From positions 3,000,001-3,064,000 of the forward strand of contig NZ_CP116899.1 of assembly GCF_030997045.1 (NCBI RefSeq): 64,000 nt of DNA, given 5' to 3'. The notes under the pieces were generated by a model. The model saw nothing but the letters and a program-made list of their open reading frames with translations, made no database searches and was not told where the DNA came from. This stretch comes from Microbulbifer sp. TB1203 (GTDB taxonomy: Bacteria; Pseudomonadota; Gammaproteobacteria; Pseudomonadales; Cellvibrionaceae). Shown piece by piece: positions 9,142 through 17,475 of this stretch; position 1 is the stretch's first letter, and every line of letters begins with the position of its first letter. Both the position numbers and the translations under genes were made by a program.

Positions 9142-9170
9142 GGACTCGGGACTCGGGACTCGGGACTCGG
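9142..9170. repeat. 7-bp tandem repeat (GACTCGG)n, short array
   Basis: About four copies of GACTCGG follow the ThiD-like stop codon and are followed by AAAGAATAACC and hairpin copy B. The same composite, with about nine units, occurs at 26812-26873 before copy E. Confidence 0.85.
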
Positions 9171-9195
9171 AAAGAATAACCAACCTCAATGCGAA

Positions 9196-9308
9196 GGTCC
9201 TGATGCCGGGGGCTTTTTGCGGGACCTTCTGCGGCCATGGACGGCCGCGGAGAGCGTACAGGGACGTATTCACAGCGTGTCCCGCAAAAAGCCCCCGGCA
9301 GCAGGACC
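9196..9308. repeat. Variable-stem hairpin element, copy B
   Basis: Two 30-nt arms (9196-9225 and 9279-9308) are complementary except for one position, where left GATGCC faces right GGCAGC. The loop includes CGTACAGGGACGTATT at 9255-9270 and an inner hairpin GCGGCCATGGACGGCCGC. It fills the spacer between the ThiD-like gene and hemL. Confidence 0.85.
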
Positions 9309-9394
9309 GCCACCAAGCCATCCAAGGCACATTGTAGAGACGCCCCCCGGCCGCGATAATAGGCCGCCAAATCCCCAAGCCAATTCCGATTCCT

Positions 9395-10681
9395 ATGAGC
9401 AAATCCGAGCAACTATTCGCCGAGGCCCAGCAATTCATCCCCGGCGGCGTCAACTCACCGGTGCGCGCCTTCCGCGCGGTGGGCGGTACGCCGCTGTTTA
9501 TCGAGCGTGCCGAGGGTGCCTACCTCTTCGACGCCGACGGCAAACGCTATATCGACTATGTGCAGTCCTGGGGTCCCATGGTGCTGGGCCACGCGCACCC
9601 GCGGGTGATCGAGGCGGTGATCGAGCGGGCCCGCTCCGGACTCAGTTTCGGCGCACCCACGGAATTGGAAACCCAACTGGCAGAAGAACTCTGCCGCCTG
9701 TGGCCCGGGCTGGACCTGGTGCGCTTCGTCAACTCCGGCACCGAGGCCACCATGAGCGCCATTCGCCTGGCACGGGGCTTTACCGGGCGCGACAAGATCG
9801 TCAAATTCGAAGGCTGCTACCACGGCCACTCCGATTCGCTGCTGGTGAAGGCCGGCTCCGGCGCACTGACCATGGGCGTGCCCTCCTCCCCCGGCGTGCC
9901 CGCGGCGCTCGCCGACCACACCATCACCCTGAGCTACAACGACGCCGACGCAGTGCGCGACTGCTTCGCAAAGATGGGCAATGAAATCGCCTGTGTGATC
10001 GTCGAACCAGTGGCCGGCAATATGAACTGCGTGCCGCCGTTGCCGGGCTTTCTGGAAACCCTGCGCGAGGTCTGCGACAAGAGCGGCGCGCTGCTGATTA
10101 TCGACGAGGTGATGACCGGATTCCGGGTGAGCCTCACCGGCGCCCAGGGCTACTATGGCGTGCGCGCGGACCTCACCACCCTGGGCAAGGTGATCGGCGG
10201 CGGCATGCCGGTGGGGGCCTTTGGCGGCCGGCGCGAGGTGATGGAACAGATCGCTCCCCTGGGGCCCGTCTACCAGGCTGGAACCCTTTCCGGCAATCCG
10301 GTGGCCATGGCCGCGGGGCTGGAAACCTTGAAACTGATCCAGGAGCCCGGCCTCTACGAGCGGCTCGCGGCCAACACCAAGCGCCTGGTGGAGGGCGTGC
10401 TGGACGCGGCGAAAGCAGCGGGTATTCCGCTGACTGCCAACAAAGTCGGCAGCATGTTCGGTTTCTTCTTTACCGAAGAGGCGCAGGTGAGCAACTACCA
10501 GCAGGTGATGGCCTGCGACAACCAGCGCTTCAACCGCTTCTTCCACGGAATGCTGGAGCAGGGCGTCTACCTGGCACCCGCCTCCTACGAAGCGGGCTTT
10601 ATGTCCGCGGCCCACAGCGACGAGGATATAGACCGCACCATCGCCGCCGCACAAAAGGTGTTTGCCGAACTGGCCGACTGA
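9395..10681 (+). CDS. hemL: glutamate-1-semialdehyde 2,1-aminomutase
   Basis: PLP enzyme that makes 5-aminolevulinate from glutamate-1-semialdehyde, the C5 route into tetrapyrroles. The 428-aa product has normal length, with EQLFAEAQQFIPGGVNSPVRA at the N-terminus region, the PLP-binding stretch LLIIDEVMTGFRV and the Schiff-base lysine in TTLGKVIGGGMPVGAFGG. Its product is the substrate of HemB, encoded 2.3 kb downstream. The gene stands alone, behind repeat copy B and before the benE transporter. Confidence 0.97.
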   Translation: MSKSEQLFAEAQQFIPGGVNSPVRAFRAVGGTPLFIERAEGAYLFDADGKRYIDYVQSWGPMVLGHAHPRVIEAVIERARSGLSFGAPTELETQLAEELCRLWPGLDLVRFVNSGTEATMSAIRLARGFTGRDKIVKFEGCYHGHSDSLLVKAGSGALTMGVPSSPGVPAALADHTITLSYNDADAVRDCFAKMGNEIACVIVEPVAGNMNCVPPLPGFLETLREVCDKSGALLIIDEVMTGFRVSLTGAQGYYGVRADLTTLGKVIGGGMPVGAFGGRREVMEQIAPLGPVYQAGTLSGNPVAMAAGLETLKLIQEPGLYERLAANTKRLVEGVLDAAKAAGIPLTANKVGSMFGFFFTEEAQVSNYQQVMACDNQRFNRFFHGMLEQGVYLAPASYEAGFMSAAHSDEDIDRTIAAAQKVFAELAD

Positions 10682-10746
10682 TCCTGCGGCGGGCTGACTG
10701 TGTAGGGATGGGCAAAGCGCTGCTACGTTCCACTTAACCGCGAGGG

Positions 10747-10774
10747 TTGTATTCGGGTCCGTTGTGGTTATGAT
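10747..10774 (+). promoter_or_regulatory. Candidate sigma-70 promoter of the benE-gntR unit
   Basis: TTGTAT (10747-10752) and TATGAT (10769-10774) are separated by 16 bases. The -10 element abuts the palindromic operator that starts at 10775. Prediction by eye only. Confidence 0.4.
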
Positions 10775-10804
10775 AAATGTATACATTTTTAATTGAGTAT
10801 ACAT
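10775..10804 (+). promoter_or_regulatory. Putative GntR/FCD operator pair (GTATAC palindromes)
   Basis: A perfect 14-bp palindrome AAATGTATACATTT (10775-10788) is followed by a second GTATAC core (10797-10802) with centres 18 bp apart. Palindromes with a GTATAC core are typical FCD-type GntR operators, and such a regulator is encoded at the end of this unit. The sites lie between the -10 box and the transporter start, so bound repressor would block transcription. Confidence 0.6.
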
Positions 10805-10805
10805 T

Positions 10806-11978
10806 TTGTCCCGCTCCCTCCGTTCCGATATCGGTCTGTCCGCGATCAGCGCCGGCTTCGTCGCCGTGCTGGTGGGATTCGCCAGCTCAGTGGCCATCGT
10901 CTTCCAGGCCGCCCAGGCGGCGGGGGCTACCGAAGAGATGATGGTGTCCTGGATCGGCGCCCTGGGCCTGGGTATGGGACTCACCTGCATCGCCTTTTCC
11001 TGGTATTACAAGGCGCCGGTGATTACCGCCTGGTCCACGCCCGGCGCCGCCCTGCTCGCCACCAGCCTGGTGGGCGTCCCCATGGCGGAGGCGGTCGGCG
11101 CCTTTCTGTTCAGCGCCCTGCTCACCCTGCTGCTGGGACTGTCCGGCAACTTCGAAAAGCTGATGAACAAAGTCCCCATGCCCATCGCCAGCGCCATGCT
11201 CGCGGGAATCCTGGTGCAGTTCGGCCTGTCGGTGTTCACCTCACTGCAGACCCAGCCGGCACTTGTAGGCATTATGCTGGCCTGCTACCTGGCCGGCCGG
11301 CGCTGGTTCCCCCGCTACGCAATTATCCTGGTGTTGGCAGCCGGCTTCGGGGCCAGCTGGCTGCTGGGCCTGATCCACTTCGAACAGCTGCACTGGACGC
11401 TCGGCAAGCCGGTGTGGGTGTCCCCCGAGTTCCGCTGGTCCACCCTGCTCGGTGTCGGCCTGCCCCTGTTTATTGTCACCATGACCTCGCAGAATATTCC
11501 CGGCGTCGCCACCCTGCGGGCCAGTGGCTACGGCGATGTGCCCATCTCGCCGGTGATCAGCGGCACCGGCCTGACCTCGCTGCTGCTGACCCCTTTCGGC
11601 GGCTTCGCGTTCAATCTCGCTGCCATCACCGCCGCCATCTGCACCGGACCGGAGGCCCACCCGGATCCGGCCAAACGCTACACCGCCGGCATCGCCGCCG
11701 GGGTTTTCTATCTGCTGGCCGGGCTCTGCGGCGTCAGCGTGGTGGCATTGTTCAACGCCTTCCCCGAGGCCCTGGTCGCCAGCCTCGCCGGCCTGGCCCT
11801 GATCGGCACCATCGGCGCCAGCCTGTCGGTTGCCACCGGGGACGAGCACAGCCGGGAAGCCGCACTGATCACCTTTTTGATCACCGCCTCCGGGATATCC
11901 TTCTGGGGCATAGGCGCCGCCTTCTGGGGCCTGGCGGGCGGCATGCTGGCCTACCGGCTGTTCGACAGAGGCAGATAA
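10806..11978 (+). CDS. benzoate/H+ symporter BenE family transporter
   Basis: Integral inner-membrane transporter of 390 aa with about 12 hydrophobic segments. The N-terminus (ISAGFVAVLVGFASSVAIVF) and the AWSTPGAALL and MTSQNIPGVATLRASGY motifs match the BenE/YdcO family. The start is TTG 10806, immediately after two GTATAC operator palindromes. No benzoate catabolism genes are in the window, so the substrate is unknown. The stop codon abuts the GTG start of a GntR-type regulator, so the two genes form an operon likely controlled by its own product. Confidence 0.88.
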   Translation: MSRSLRSDIGLSAISAGFVAVLVGFASSVAIVFQAAQAAGATEEMMVSWIGALGLGMGLTCIAFSWYYKAPVITAWSTPGAALLATSLVGVPMAEAVGAFLFSALLTLLLGLSGNFEKLMNKVPMPIASAMLAGILVQFGLSVFTSLQTQPALVGIMLACYLAGRRWFPRYAIILVLAAGFGASWLLGLIHFEQLHWTLGKPVWVSPEFRWSTLLGVGLPLFIVTMTSQNIPGVATLRASGYGDVPISPVISGTGLTSLLLTPFGGFAFNLAAITAAICTGPEAHPDPAKRYTAGIAAGVFYLLAGLCGVSVVALFNAFPEALVASLAGLALIGTIGASLSVATGDEHSREAALITFLITASGISFWGIGAAFWGLAGGMLAYRLFDRGR

Positions 11979-12605
11979 GTGAGTCTTTACCAGCAGCTCA
12001 AGGCGGATCTGCAGAGCGGGCGCTTCCCTCCCGGCACCGTGCTCAAACAGACGGAGCTGGCCGAGCAGTACGGCGTCAGCCGCATCCCGGTGCGGGACGC
12101 GATCCAGCGCCTGAAAAACGAGGGCTGGCTCACCGCCCACGGCAAGCGCGGCGTCGCCGTGCCCCGCTTCGATCCGCTCGAGGTGGAGGACATCTACCTG
12201 ATGCGCATGCGCCTTGAGCCGCTGCTGCAGACCCTGGCGGCACCGAAGCTCAACGCCGAAATCCTGGGCAGGGCCAGGGACATTCTGGACAGGATGGAAG
12301 GGGAGGAAACGCTCTCCGCCGCGGAAATAGGCGCGCTCAACTGGCAGTTCCACGCCTGCCTCTACCGCGCCGCCGACCGCCCCACCCTGTTCGCCACCGT
12401 GGAGCAGTTGCACCGCCAGTGCGAGCGCTATATCGGCTACCAGACCCGCAACCTCGACTACCAGGACACCAGCCAACGGGAGCACTACGCACTGCTGGAA
12501 GCGCTGCAGCGGGGAAATACGGAGGAGGCGGCGGAAATACTCGAACGGCATATCGCCGCCGCCGGACGGGCACTAGCCCGGATATTGCGCCAGGGGCCGC
12601 GATGA
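11979..12605 (+). CDS. GntR family transcriptional regulator, FCD domain
   Basis: DNA-binding regulator of 208 aa. Residues 1-65 are a winged helix of the GntR type (LKQTELAEQYGVSRIPVRDAI), and the helical C-terminal part (about 75-205) fits the FCD ligand-binding domain, with histidines near 117 and 165-195 that could bind metal or carboxylate ligands. It starts with GTG directly after the transporter stop. The GTATAC palindromes upstream of the transporter are the obvious target. The last 33 bases of the gene are part of a long inverted repeat continuing to 12739, which is unusual. Confidence 0.88.
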   Translation: MSLYQQLKADLQSGRFPPGTVLKQTELAEQYGVSRIPVRDAIQRLKNEGWLTAHGKRGVAVPRFDPLEVEDIYLMRMRLEPLLQTLAAPKLNAEILGRARDILDRMEGEETLSAAEIGALNWQFHACLYRAADRPTLFATVEQLHRQCERYIGYQTRNLDYQDTSQREHYALLEALQRGNTEEAAEILERHIAAAGRALARILRQGPR

Positions 12606-12739
12606 TCGCGCCGAGATCTGTGCGCTCAGTGCATTTTTGCGGCGTAGATGCATGCTTATTGCACGTATTAGCCGCAAAAATGTGCTGAGCGTGCAGAGAT
12701 CAAGCGAGGGCGTGGCCCGTGGTGCAATATCCGGGCTAG
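12573..12739. repeat. Long inverted repeat covering the 3' end of the gntR gene
   Basis: The left arm (12573-12643) starts inside the regulator gene with CTAGCCCGGATATTGC and ends CATTTTTGCGGC. The right arm (12671-12739) starts GCCGCAAAAATG and ends GCAATATCCGGGCTAG. The arms are about 70 bp with scattered mismatches and a 27-bp centre that is itself partly complementary. It looks like an inverted duplication of the gene end and could form a very large hairpin or act as terminator. Nothing coding is visible from 12606 to 12993. Confidence 0.8.
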
Positions 12740-12825
12740 ACAGCATCTGAGCTGAGCGGCGGCCTGTTTGTTATGATTGCCGCCGATTCAAGTGACCTTG
12801 ACCCTATGTAATTGCGCAATGCGAA

Positions 12826-12939
12826 GACCCCGCTACCGGAAGCTTTTGGGGGTGCATGGATGCCGATTACGAGCGTACAGGGACGTATTAAAGGGGGGCG
12901 CCCAGCCCGCGTCCCCCAAAAGCTTCCGGTAGCGGGGTC
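12826..12939. repeat. Variable-stem hairpin element, copy C
   Basis: Perfect 27-bp arms (12826-12852 and 12913-12939) have a stem sequence clearly different from copies B and G: CTACCGGAAGCTTTTGGGGG on the left. The loop block CGTACAGGGACGTATTAAAG and the GGGCGCCCAGCCCG tract match copies A and G. It lies upstream of hemB. Confidence 0.85.
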
Positions 12940-12993
12940 GCCCGAATCTTCAACTAAAGCGCACCCCATTCCCCAGCTGGAGTGATTTTTCCT

Positions 12994-14004
12994 ATGAGTA
13001 TCAGCCTTCATCGCGGCACCTACCCAAACACCCGCCTGCGCCGCCTGCGCGCGCAGGATTTCTCCCGCCGCCTGGTGCGCGAAAATTGCCTGAGCGTCGA
13101 CGATCTGATCCTGCCCCTGTTCGTTATAGAGGGGCGAGGTGAAACCCAACGTGTGGCCTCCATGCCCGGAGTGGAGCGCCTCACCGTGGACCTGCTGGCG
13201 AAAAAAGCCCGCGAGATGGTGAAGCTGGGCATTCCCGCGGTGGCCCTGTTCCCGGTGGTGGACGCCGCGCACAAATCCGACGACGCCCGCGCCGCCTACG
13301 ACAGCGATGGCCTGGCCCAGCGCGCGGTGCGTGCACTCAAGGATGCGGCGCCGGAATTGGGCGTGATCACCGACGTGGCCCTGGACCCCTTTACCAGCCA
13401 CGGCCAGGACGGGCTGATGGATGACAGCGGCTATATCGTCAACGACGACACCGTGGAAGTGCTGGTGCAGCAGGCCCTGTCCCACGCCGCCGCCGGCGCC
13501 GACGTGGTAGCGCCCTCGGACATGATGGACGGGCGCATCGGCGCCATCCGCAGCGCGCTGGAGCGGGAAGGTTGTGTAAACACTTTGATCATGTCCTATG
13601 CGGCCAAGTACGCCTCCGCCTACTACGGGCCTTTCAGGGACGCGGTGGGCTCCGCGGCAAACCTGAAAGGCGGCAGCAAGTCCAGCTACCAGATGGACCC
13701 GGGCAACAGCGACGAGGCGCTGCACGAGTGCGCCCTGGACATTCAGGAGGGCGCGGACATGATCATGGTCAAACCGGGCATGCCCTACCTGGACGTGGTG
13801 CGGCGGGTAAAGGACGAACTGCGCGTACCCACCTTCGCCTACCAGGTGAGCGGCGAATACGCCATGCACTGCGCCGCTTTCGAAAACGGCTGGCTGGCGC
13901 GGGAGGCGGTGGTTATGGAATCCCTGTTGGCGTTCAAGCGCGCCGGGGCGGACGGGGTCCTGACTTATTTCGCCGAAGAGGCGGCGCGGTTACTGCAGGA
14001 TTAA
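12994..14004 (+). CDS. hemB: delta-aminolevulinic acid dehydratase (porphobilinogen synthase)
   Basis: Condenses two 5-aminolevulinate molecules into porphobilinogen in the cytosol. The product from ATG 12994 (MSISLHRGTYPNTRLRRLR) is 336 aa; GGAG lies about eleven bases upstream, favouring this start over GTG 12982. Active-site lysine motifs are visible in YAAKYASAYYGPFRDA and MVKPGMPYLDVV. The region that would hold the triple-cysteine zinc site (DVALDPFTSHGQDG) lacks cysteines, which fits the magnesium-type enzymes of Pseudomonas. Its stop overlaps the stop of the convergent rhomboid gene. Confidence 0.95.
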   Translation: MSISLHRGTYPNTRLRRLRAQDFSRRLVRENCLSVDDLILPLFVIEGRGETQRVASMPGVERLTVDLLAKKAREMVKLGIPAVALFPVVDAAHKSDDARAAYDSDGLAQRAVRALKDAAPELGVITDVALDPFTSHGQDGLMDDSGYIVNDDTVEVLVQQALSHAAAGADVVAPSDMMDGRIGAIRSALEREGCVNTLIMSYAAKYASAYYGPFRDAVGSAANLKGGSKSSYQMDPGNSDEALHECALDIQEGADMIMVKPGMPYLDVVRRVKDELRVPTFAYQVSGEYAMHCAAFENGWLAREAVVMESLLAFKRAGADGVLTYFAEEAARLLQD

Positions 14005-14597
14005 AGCTGCAGCCGTTTCCAGACACCCGGATCGATCACTGCCACAAAGACCAGCCCCACCAGCGCCCCCCAGAAATGCGCATCGTGATTGATACGCCGG
14101 GTGCGGTCCCGACCGGCGTAATAACTGTAGGCAAGATAGAGCAGGCCAAACAGCCAGGCCTGGATGGGGATCGGCAGAAACAGCAGAAACAGTTCCGCCT
14201 GCGGGTAGTAGACGATAAACGCAAACACCACCGCGGAGATGGCACCGGAAGCGCCGATGCTGGCGTACTGGGGATTCTGCCGCTCCTTGAGCAGCGTCGG
14301 CAGGTGGCTGCCCACCAGCGCCAAGCCGTAGAGCAGCGCGAATGCGGGCGTGCCTATCTGCCGCTCCAGCGGCGGACCGAACACCCACAGGCACCACATG
14401 TTTACCGCCAGGTGCAGCAGGTTGGTGTGCACGAAACCCGCCAGGACCAGCGAACCCAGTTGCTCGCCGCGCCAGACCCGATAGGGTTGAAAGGCGCAGC
14501 GGGCCAGCAGGCTCGGCAAAAGGTAGAGTGCGACCAGGCTGAAAGTGGTAGTTGCCACCAGCAGCAGCCCGGTGGCGGATGACAGAAATTCGCTCAC
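14001..14597 (-). CDS. rhomboid family intramembrane serine protease
   Basis: Six-helix membrane protease, 198 aa. The catalytic serine lies in IGASGAISAVVFAFIVY (GASG motif, near residue 93) and the catalytic histidine in NHDAHFWGALVGLVF near the C-terminus. HLAVNMWCLWVFG is the conserved oxyanion-side helix with HLxxNM. It has no cytosolic extra domain. It converges on hemB, sharing bases of the stop codons, and follows PBP1B on the minus strand with a 31-base gap, so it may be expressed with it. The substrate is unknown. Confidence 0.9.
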   Translation of the reverse strand: MSEFLSSATGLLLVATTTFSLVALYLLPSLLARCAFQPYRVWRGEQLGSLVLAGFVHTNLLHLAVNMWCLWVFGPPLERQIGTPAFALLYGLALVGSHLPTLLKERQNPQYASIGASGAISAVVFAFIVYYPQAELFLLFLPIPIQAWLFGLLYLAYSYYAGRDRTRRINHDAHFWGALVGLVFVAVIDPGVWKRLQL

Positions 14598-14628
14598 CGC
14601 TGCCCCCGCTCGGCTGGCCCCGGCGCAA

Positions 14629-17313
14629 TCAGGGCCACTGTTCCTCTTCCTCCGGCGGCCAGGGCTCGTCCTCTTCCACCGGCGGCCAAGGCTCGGCCTC
14701 TTCCACCGGCGGCCAAGGCTCGGCCTCTTCCACCGGGGCGCCCGGCTGCTGGCTGCGGCGTAATTCCTCTTCGCGGCGCAGGCGCTCCTCCTCCAGGTAG
14801 AGCTCCTCCTGCCGCAGGCGCTCTAGCTGGTCCTCCTCAGTGCCCGGCATATCCAGGGGTTCCTCCTCCTCCGGCCACTGCATTTCGTCGTCGCCGCGCA
14901 GCTGTTCCCGCAACTGGCGCTCGCGCTCTTCACGGAGCCGCTGCTCCCGCGGATCTATTCCCCAGCCGGGTGTCATCTCTTCCCGAGGTGCTGCCTCCCC
15001 CTCCTCATGGCCGAACAGGTCGCGGAACCAGCGCCAGCGGTCGCGGCCGACACATTCGGGAGCTGGCTCCAACTGGGTCTCATAGGAAAAGGGCAGCTCG
15101 ATACCTCCCTGGCAGTAGCGCGGGTCCATGTACTGCCCCCGGGCATTCACCGACTTGAACTCCACCCCCCGCGGCGGCTCGATACGGCCGTGGCGGTGGG
15201 GCAGCTGGCGCATAATCTCGGTCCAGATGGTGAGCGCCCCGGTGGCACCGGTGAGGCTGGTGCGCTCGTTGTCGTCGCGGCCGAGCCAGACCACCGCGGT
15301 GACGCCGGGGGAGAAGCCCGCAAACCAGCTGTCGCGGTAGTCGTTGGTGGTGCCGGTCTTGCCGGCGAAGTGCACACTGCCCGGCAGCCGCCGGTAGGCG
15401 CTCTTGCCGGTGCCCTCGCGCATCACCTGCTCCAGACCGTAGCGCAGCAGGTAGGCCGGCACCGGGTCCACGCCGCGGTTGGTGCGGCGGCGGAAATGCT
15501 GCACCTGCTCGCCCTCGGCATCGGACACCGCCAACAGGGTGCGGGGCTCCACGTGTTCACCGGCGTTGGCGATGGTCTGGTACATGCCCGCGACTTCGAA
15601 CGGAGTCAGTTCCACTGCGCCCAAAAACAGCGACGGCACCCGCGGCAGGTTCGCCTGCACCCCCAGGCGGCGGATGGTCTGGCGCACGTTTTCCAGCCCC
15701 AGGTCCAGGCCCAGGCGAGCGGTGGCCTGGTTGTAGGAGTTTGCCAGCGCCACGTAGAGAGGCACCTGCCCGTGGCTGCGGTTGCTGAAGTTGGCCGGCA
15801 TCCACACCTTGCCGTTGTCGCCCTCGACACGTATGGGCGCGTCCTCGATCAGGGTGGCCAGGTTGTAGCGGTGCGGGCGTTCCAGGGCGGTGAGGTACAC
15901 CGCCGGCTTGATCAGCGAACCCACTTGGCGCCGGGCCTCCAGAGCGCGGTTGAAGCCCGGGTAGCTGGGGCGGCGGTCGCCCACCATGGCCAGCACGTCG
16001 CCGCTGTAGCTGTCCAGCAGCACGGTGGCAGCCTGCAGGGAGTCCGCCTGGATACCGCGATCCTTCTCCAGCCTCTCGGCTCCCTCGCTCACTGCATCCT
16101 CGGCCAGTTTCTGCACCGAGGGTGCGAGGGTGGTATAGACCCTCAGACCGGCGGTGCGCAGTTCCTCGTAGGAGTAGTAGGGGCGCATCTCTTCCAGCAG
16201 GCGTTCGGTAAACGCGGGATAGGGGTTCTGCGCAGAGGCGCCGGCGGTTGCCACTCCCAGGGGTTCGGCGGTATAGGTCTTGTATTCCCCGGCGGAGATC
16301 AGCCCCTCCTCCAACATCACGTCCAGCACGGTGTTGCGCCGCTCCAGGGCACGCTCAGGATTGCGCCAGGGATTGTAGTAGGACGCGCCCTTGGCCAGGC
16401 CCACCAACAGGGCTATCTCGTGCGGCTCCAGGGTGTCCAGCGGCTTCTGGAAATAGAACTCGGAGGCCAGCCCGAAGCCGTAGATGGCGCGGCTGCCCTG
16501 CTGGCCCAGCCACACTTCGTTGACGTACTCCTGCAGTATGTAGGGCTTGTCGTAATGCAGTTCGATCAGTATCGCCATCAGCGCTTCATTGAACTTGCGC
16601 CAGAGGCTGGGATCGTGATCGAAGAAGATATTCTTCACCAACTGCTGGGTAATGGTGCTGCCGCCCTGAACTACCCGGCCGGCCTTTATGTTGGCCACCA
16701 TGGCGCGGGCTATACCCCGCGGCGAGACACCGAAGTGATGTACGAAATCCTTGTCCTCCACCGCGATCAGGGTGGCCCCGAGCAGCGGCGGGATATCCGC
16801 GAAGCGCACCGGGGTGCGGTCGTCGCCGCCCCCCAGCAGGGTGCCGATGGGCGCCGCATCCAGGCGGAACTGTTTCAGCCGCTCTCCGTTTTCCCCGCGC
16901 AGGTTGCTGAGCTCGTCATTGCGCAGGCGGAAGCTGACCTGGGCCGCCGGCTCTCGCCCGTCCGCATGCACGAAATCCCGCCGCCATACCCGGTAGTCCA
17001 TGCCCTCGCGGGACCACTGGCCGGGTTCGCTCAACTGGTCCTTTTCCCGGTAGTTGAGCGCCTCGAATTCCGCCGCCAGTTCGTCCGGGCGCATCACCAT
17101 GCCCTCTTTCAATACCAGCGGGCGCGCGAACACCCGCGCGGGCAGCTGATACTGGCGGCTATCCAGCCGCTCGCGCAGCTGGACGTCGAGGAACACCATA
17201 TAGCCCGCGAGCACCAGCGCGCCCACCAGCCCCAGCAGGCCCAGACGGACCATCCAGCGGCGAAATCTTCCGGGTTTGGACGCTTTGCTGCGCCGGCGCT
17301 TTGTGGATGCCAT
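14629..17313 (-). CDS. mrcB: penicillin-binding protein 1B, bifunctional transglycosylase/transpeptidase
   Basis: Class A PBP that polymerises and cross-links peptidoglycan, 894 aa. A short basic N-terminus and one transmembrane helix (about residues 22-44) are followed by a UB2H-like region, the GT51 domain (EDKDFVHHFGVSPRG, GGSTITQQLVKN near 235-290) and the transpeptidase with GSLIKP, SYN and KTGTT motifs in order. The C-terminal ~110 residues are an acidic, low-complexity tail with the 9-residue unit VEEAEPWPP repeated about three times. The tail is not part of the family core. The ribosome site at ATG 17313 is weak. Confidence 0.94.
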   Translation of the reverse strand: MASTKRRRSKASKPGRFRRWMVRLGLLGLVGALVLAGYMVFLDVQLRERLDSRQYQLPARVFARPLVLKEGMVMRPDELAAEFEALNYREKDQLSEPGQWSREGMDYRVWRRDFVHADGREPAAQVSFRLRNDELSNLRGENGERLKQFRLDAAPIGTLLGGGDDRTPVRFADIPPLLGATLIAVEDKDFVHHFGVSPRGIARAMVANIKAGRVVQGGSTITQQLVKNIFFDHDPSLWRKFNEALMAILIELHYDKPYILQEYVNEVWLGQQGSRAIYGFGLASEFYFQKPLDTLEPHEIALLVGLAKGASYYNPWRNPERALERRNTVLDVMLEEGLISAGEYKTYTAEPLGVATAGASAQNPYPAFTERLLEEMRPYYSYEELRTAGLRVYTTLAPSVQKLAEDAVSEGAERLEKDRGIQADSLQAATVLLDSYSGDVLAMVGDRRPSYPGFNRALEARRQVGSLIKPAVYLTALERPHRYNLATLIEDAPIRVEGDNGKVWMPANFSNRSHGQVPLYVALANSYNQATARLGLDLGLENVRQTIRRLGVQANLPRVPSLFLGAVELTPFEVAGMYQTIANAGEHVEPRTLLAVSDAEGEQVQHFRRRTNRGVDPVPAYLLRYGLEQVMREGTGKSAYRRLPGSVHFAGKTGTTNDYRDSWFAGFSPGVTAVVWLGRDDNERTSLTGATGALTIWTEIMRQLPHRHGRIEPPRGVEFKSVNARGQYMDPRYCQGGIELPFSYETQLEPAPECVGRDRWRWFRDLFGHEEGEAAPREEMTPGWGIDPREQRLREERERQLREQLRGDDEMQWPEEEEPLDMPGTEEDQLERLRQEELYLEEERLRREEELRRSQQPGAPVEEAEPWPPVEEAEPWPPVEEDEPWPPEEEEQWP
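14650..14735. repeat. 27-bp in-frame tandem repeat in the PBP1B tail
   Basis: Roughly three copies of a 27-bp unit encode VEEAEPWPP repeats at the C-terminus of PBP1B. The copies at 14675-14728 are almost identical at DNA level, indicating recent expansion or slippage. Confidence 0.85.
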
Positions 17314-17475
17314 ATATTAAGGAAATACCAGACTTATCAAATGAACTATAGATAGGAGGCTTGCCGATTGGTTCACCGGCGCCTTTTATAAGACTTGAGA
17401 GCAAACTGTCAATTGTTGCACTCGACCGGCGGGCCGCCATAATGCGCCTTTTGAAAGAAAACCCCAGGGGAAAAC

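Noticed and set aside
9196..9308. Integron attC site interpretation of the hairpin elements
   Set aside because: Arms show varying stems like attC, but no integrase, no R'/R'' core sites (GTTRRRY) and no cassette arrangement are visible.
14970..17355. 782-codon open frame opposite PBP1B
   Set aside because: Antisense shadow; PBP1B motifs on the minus strand are complete.
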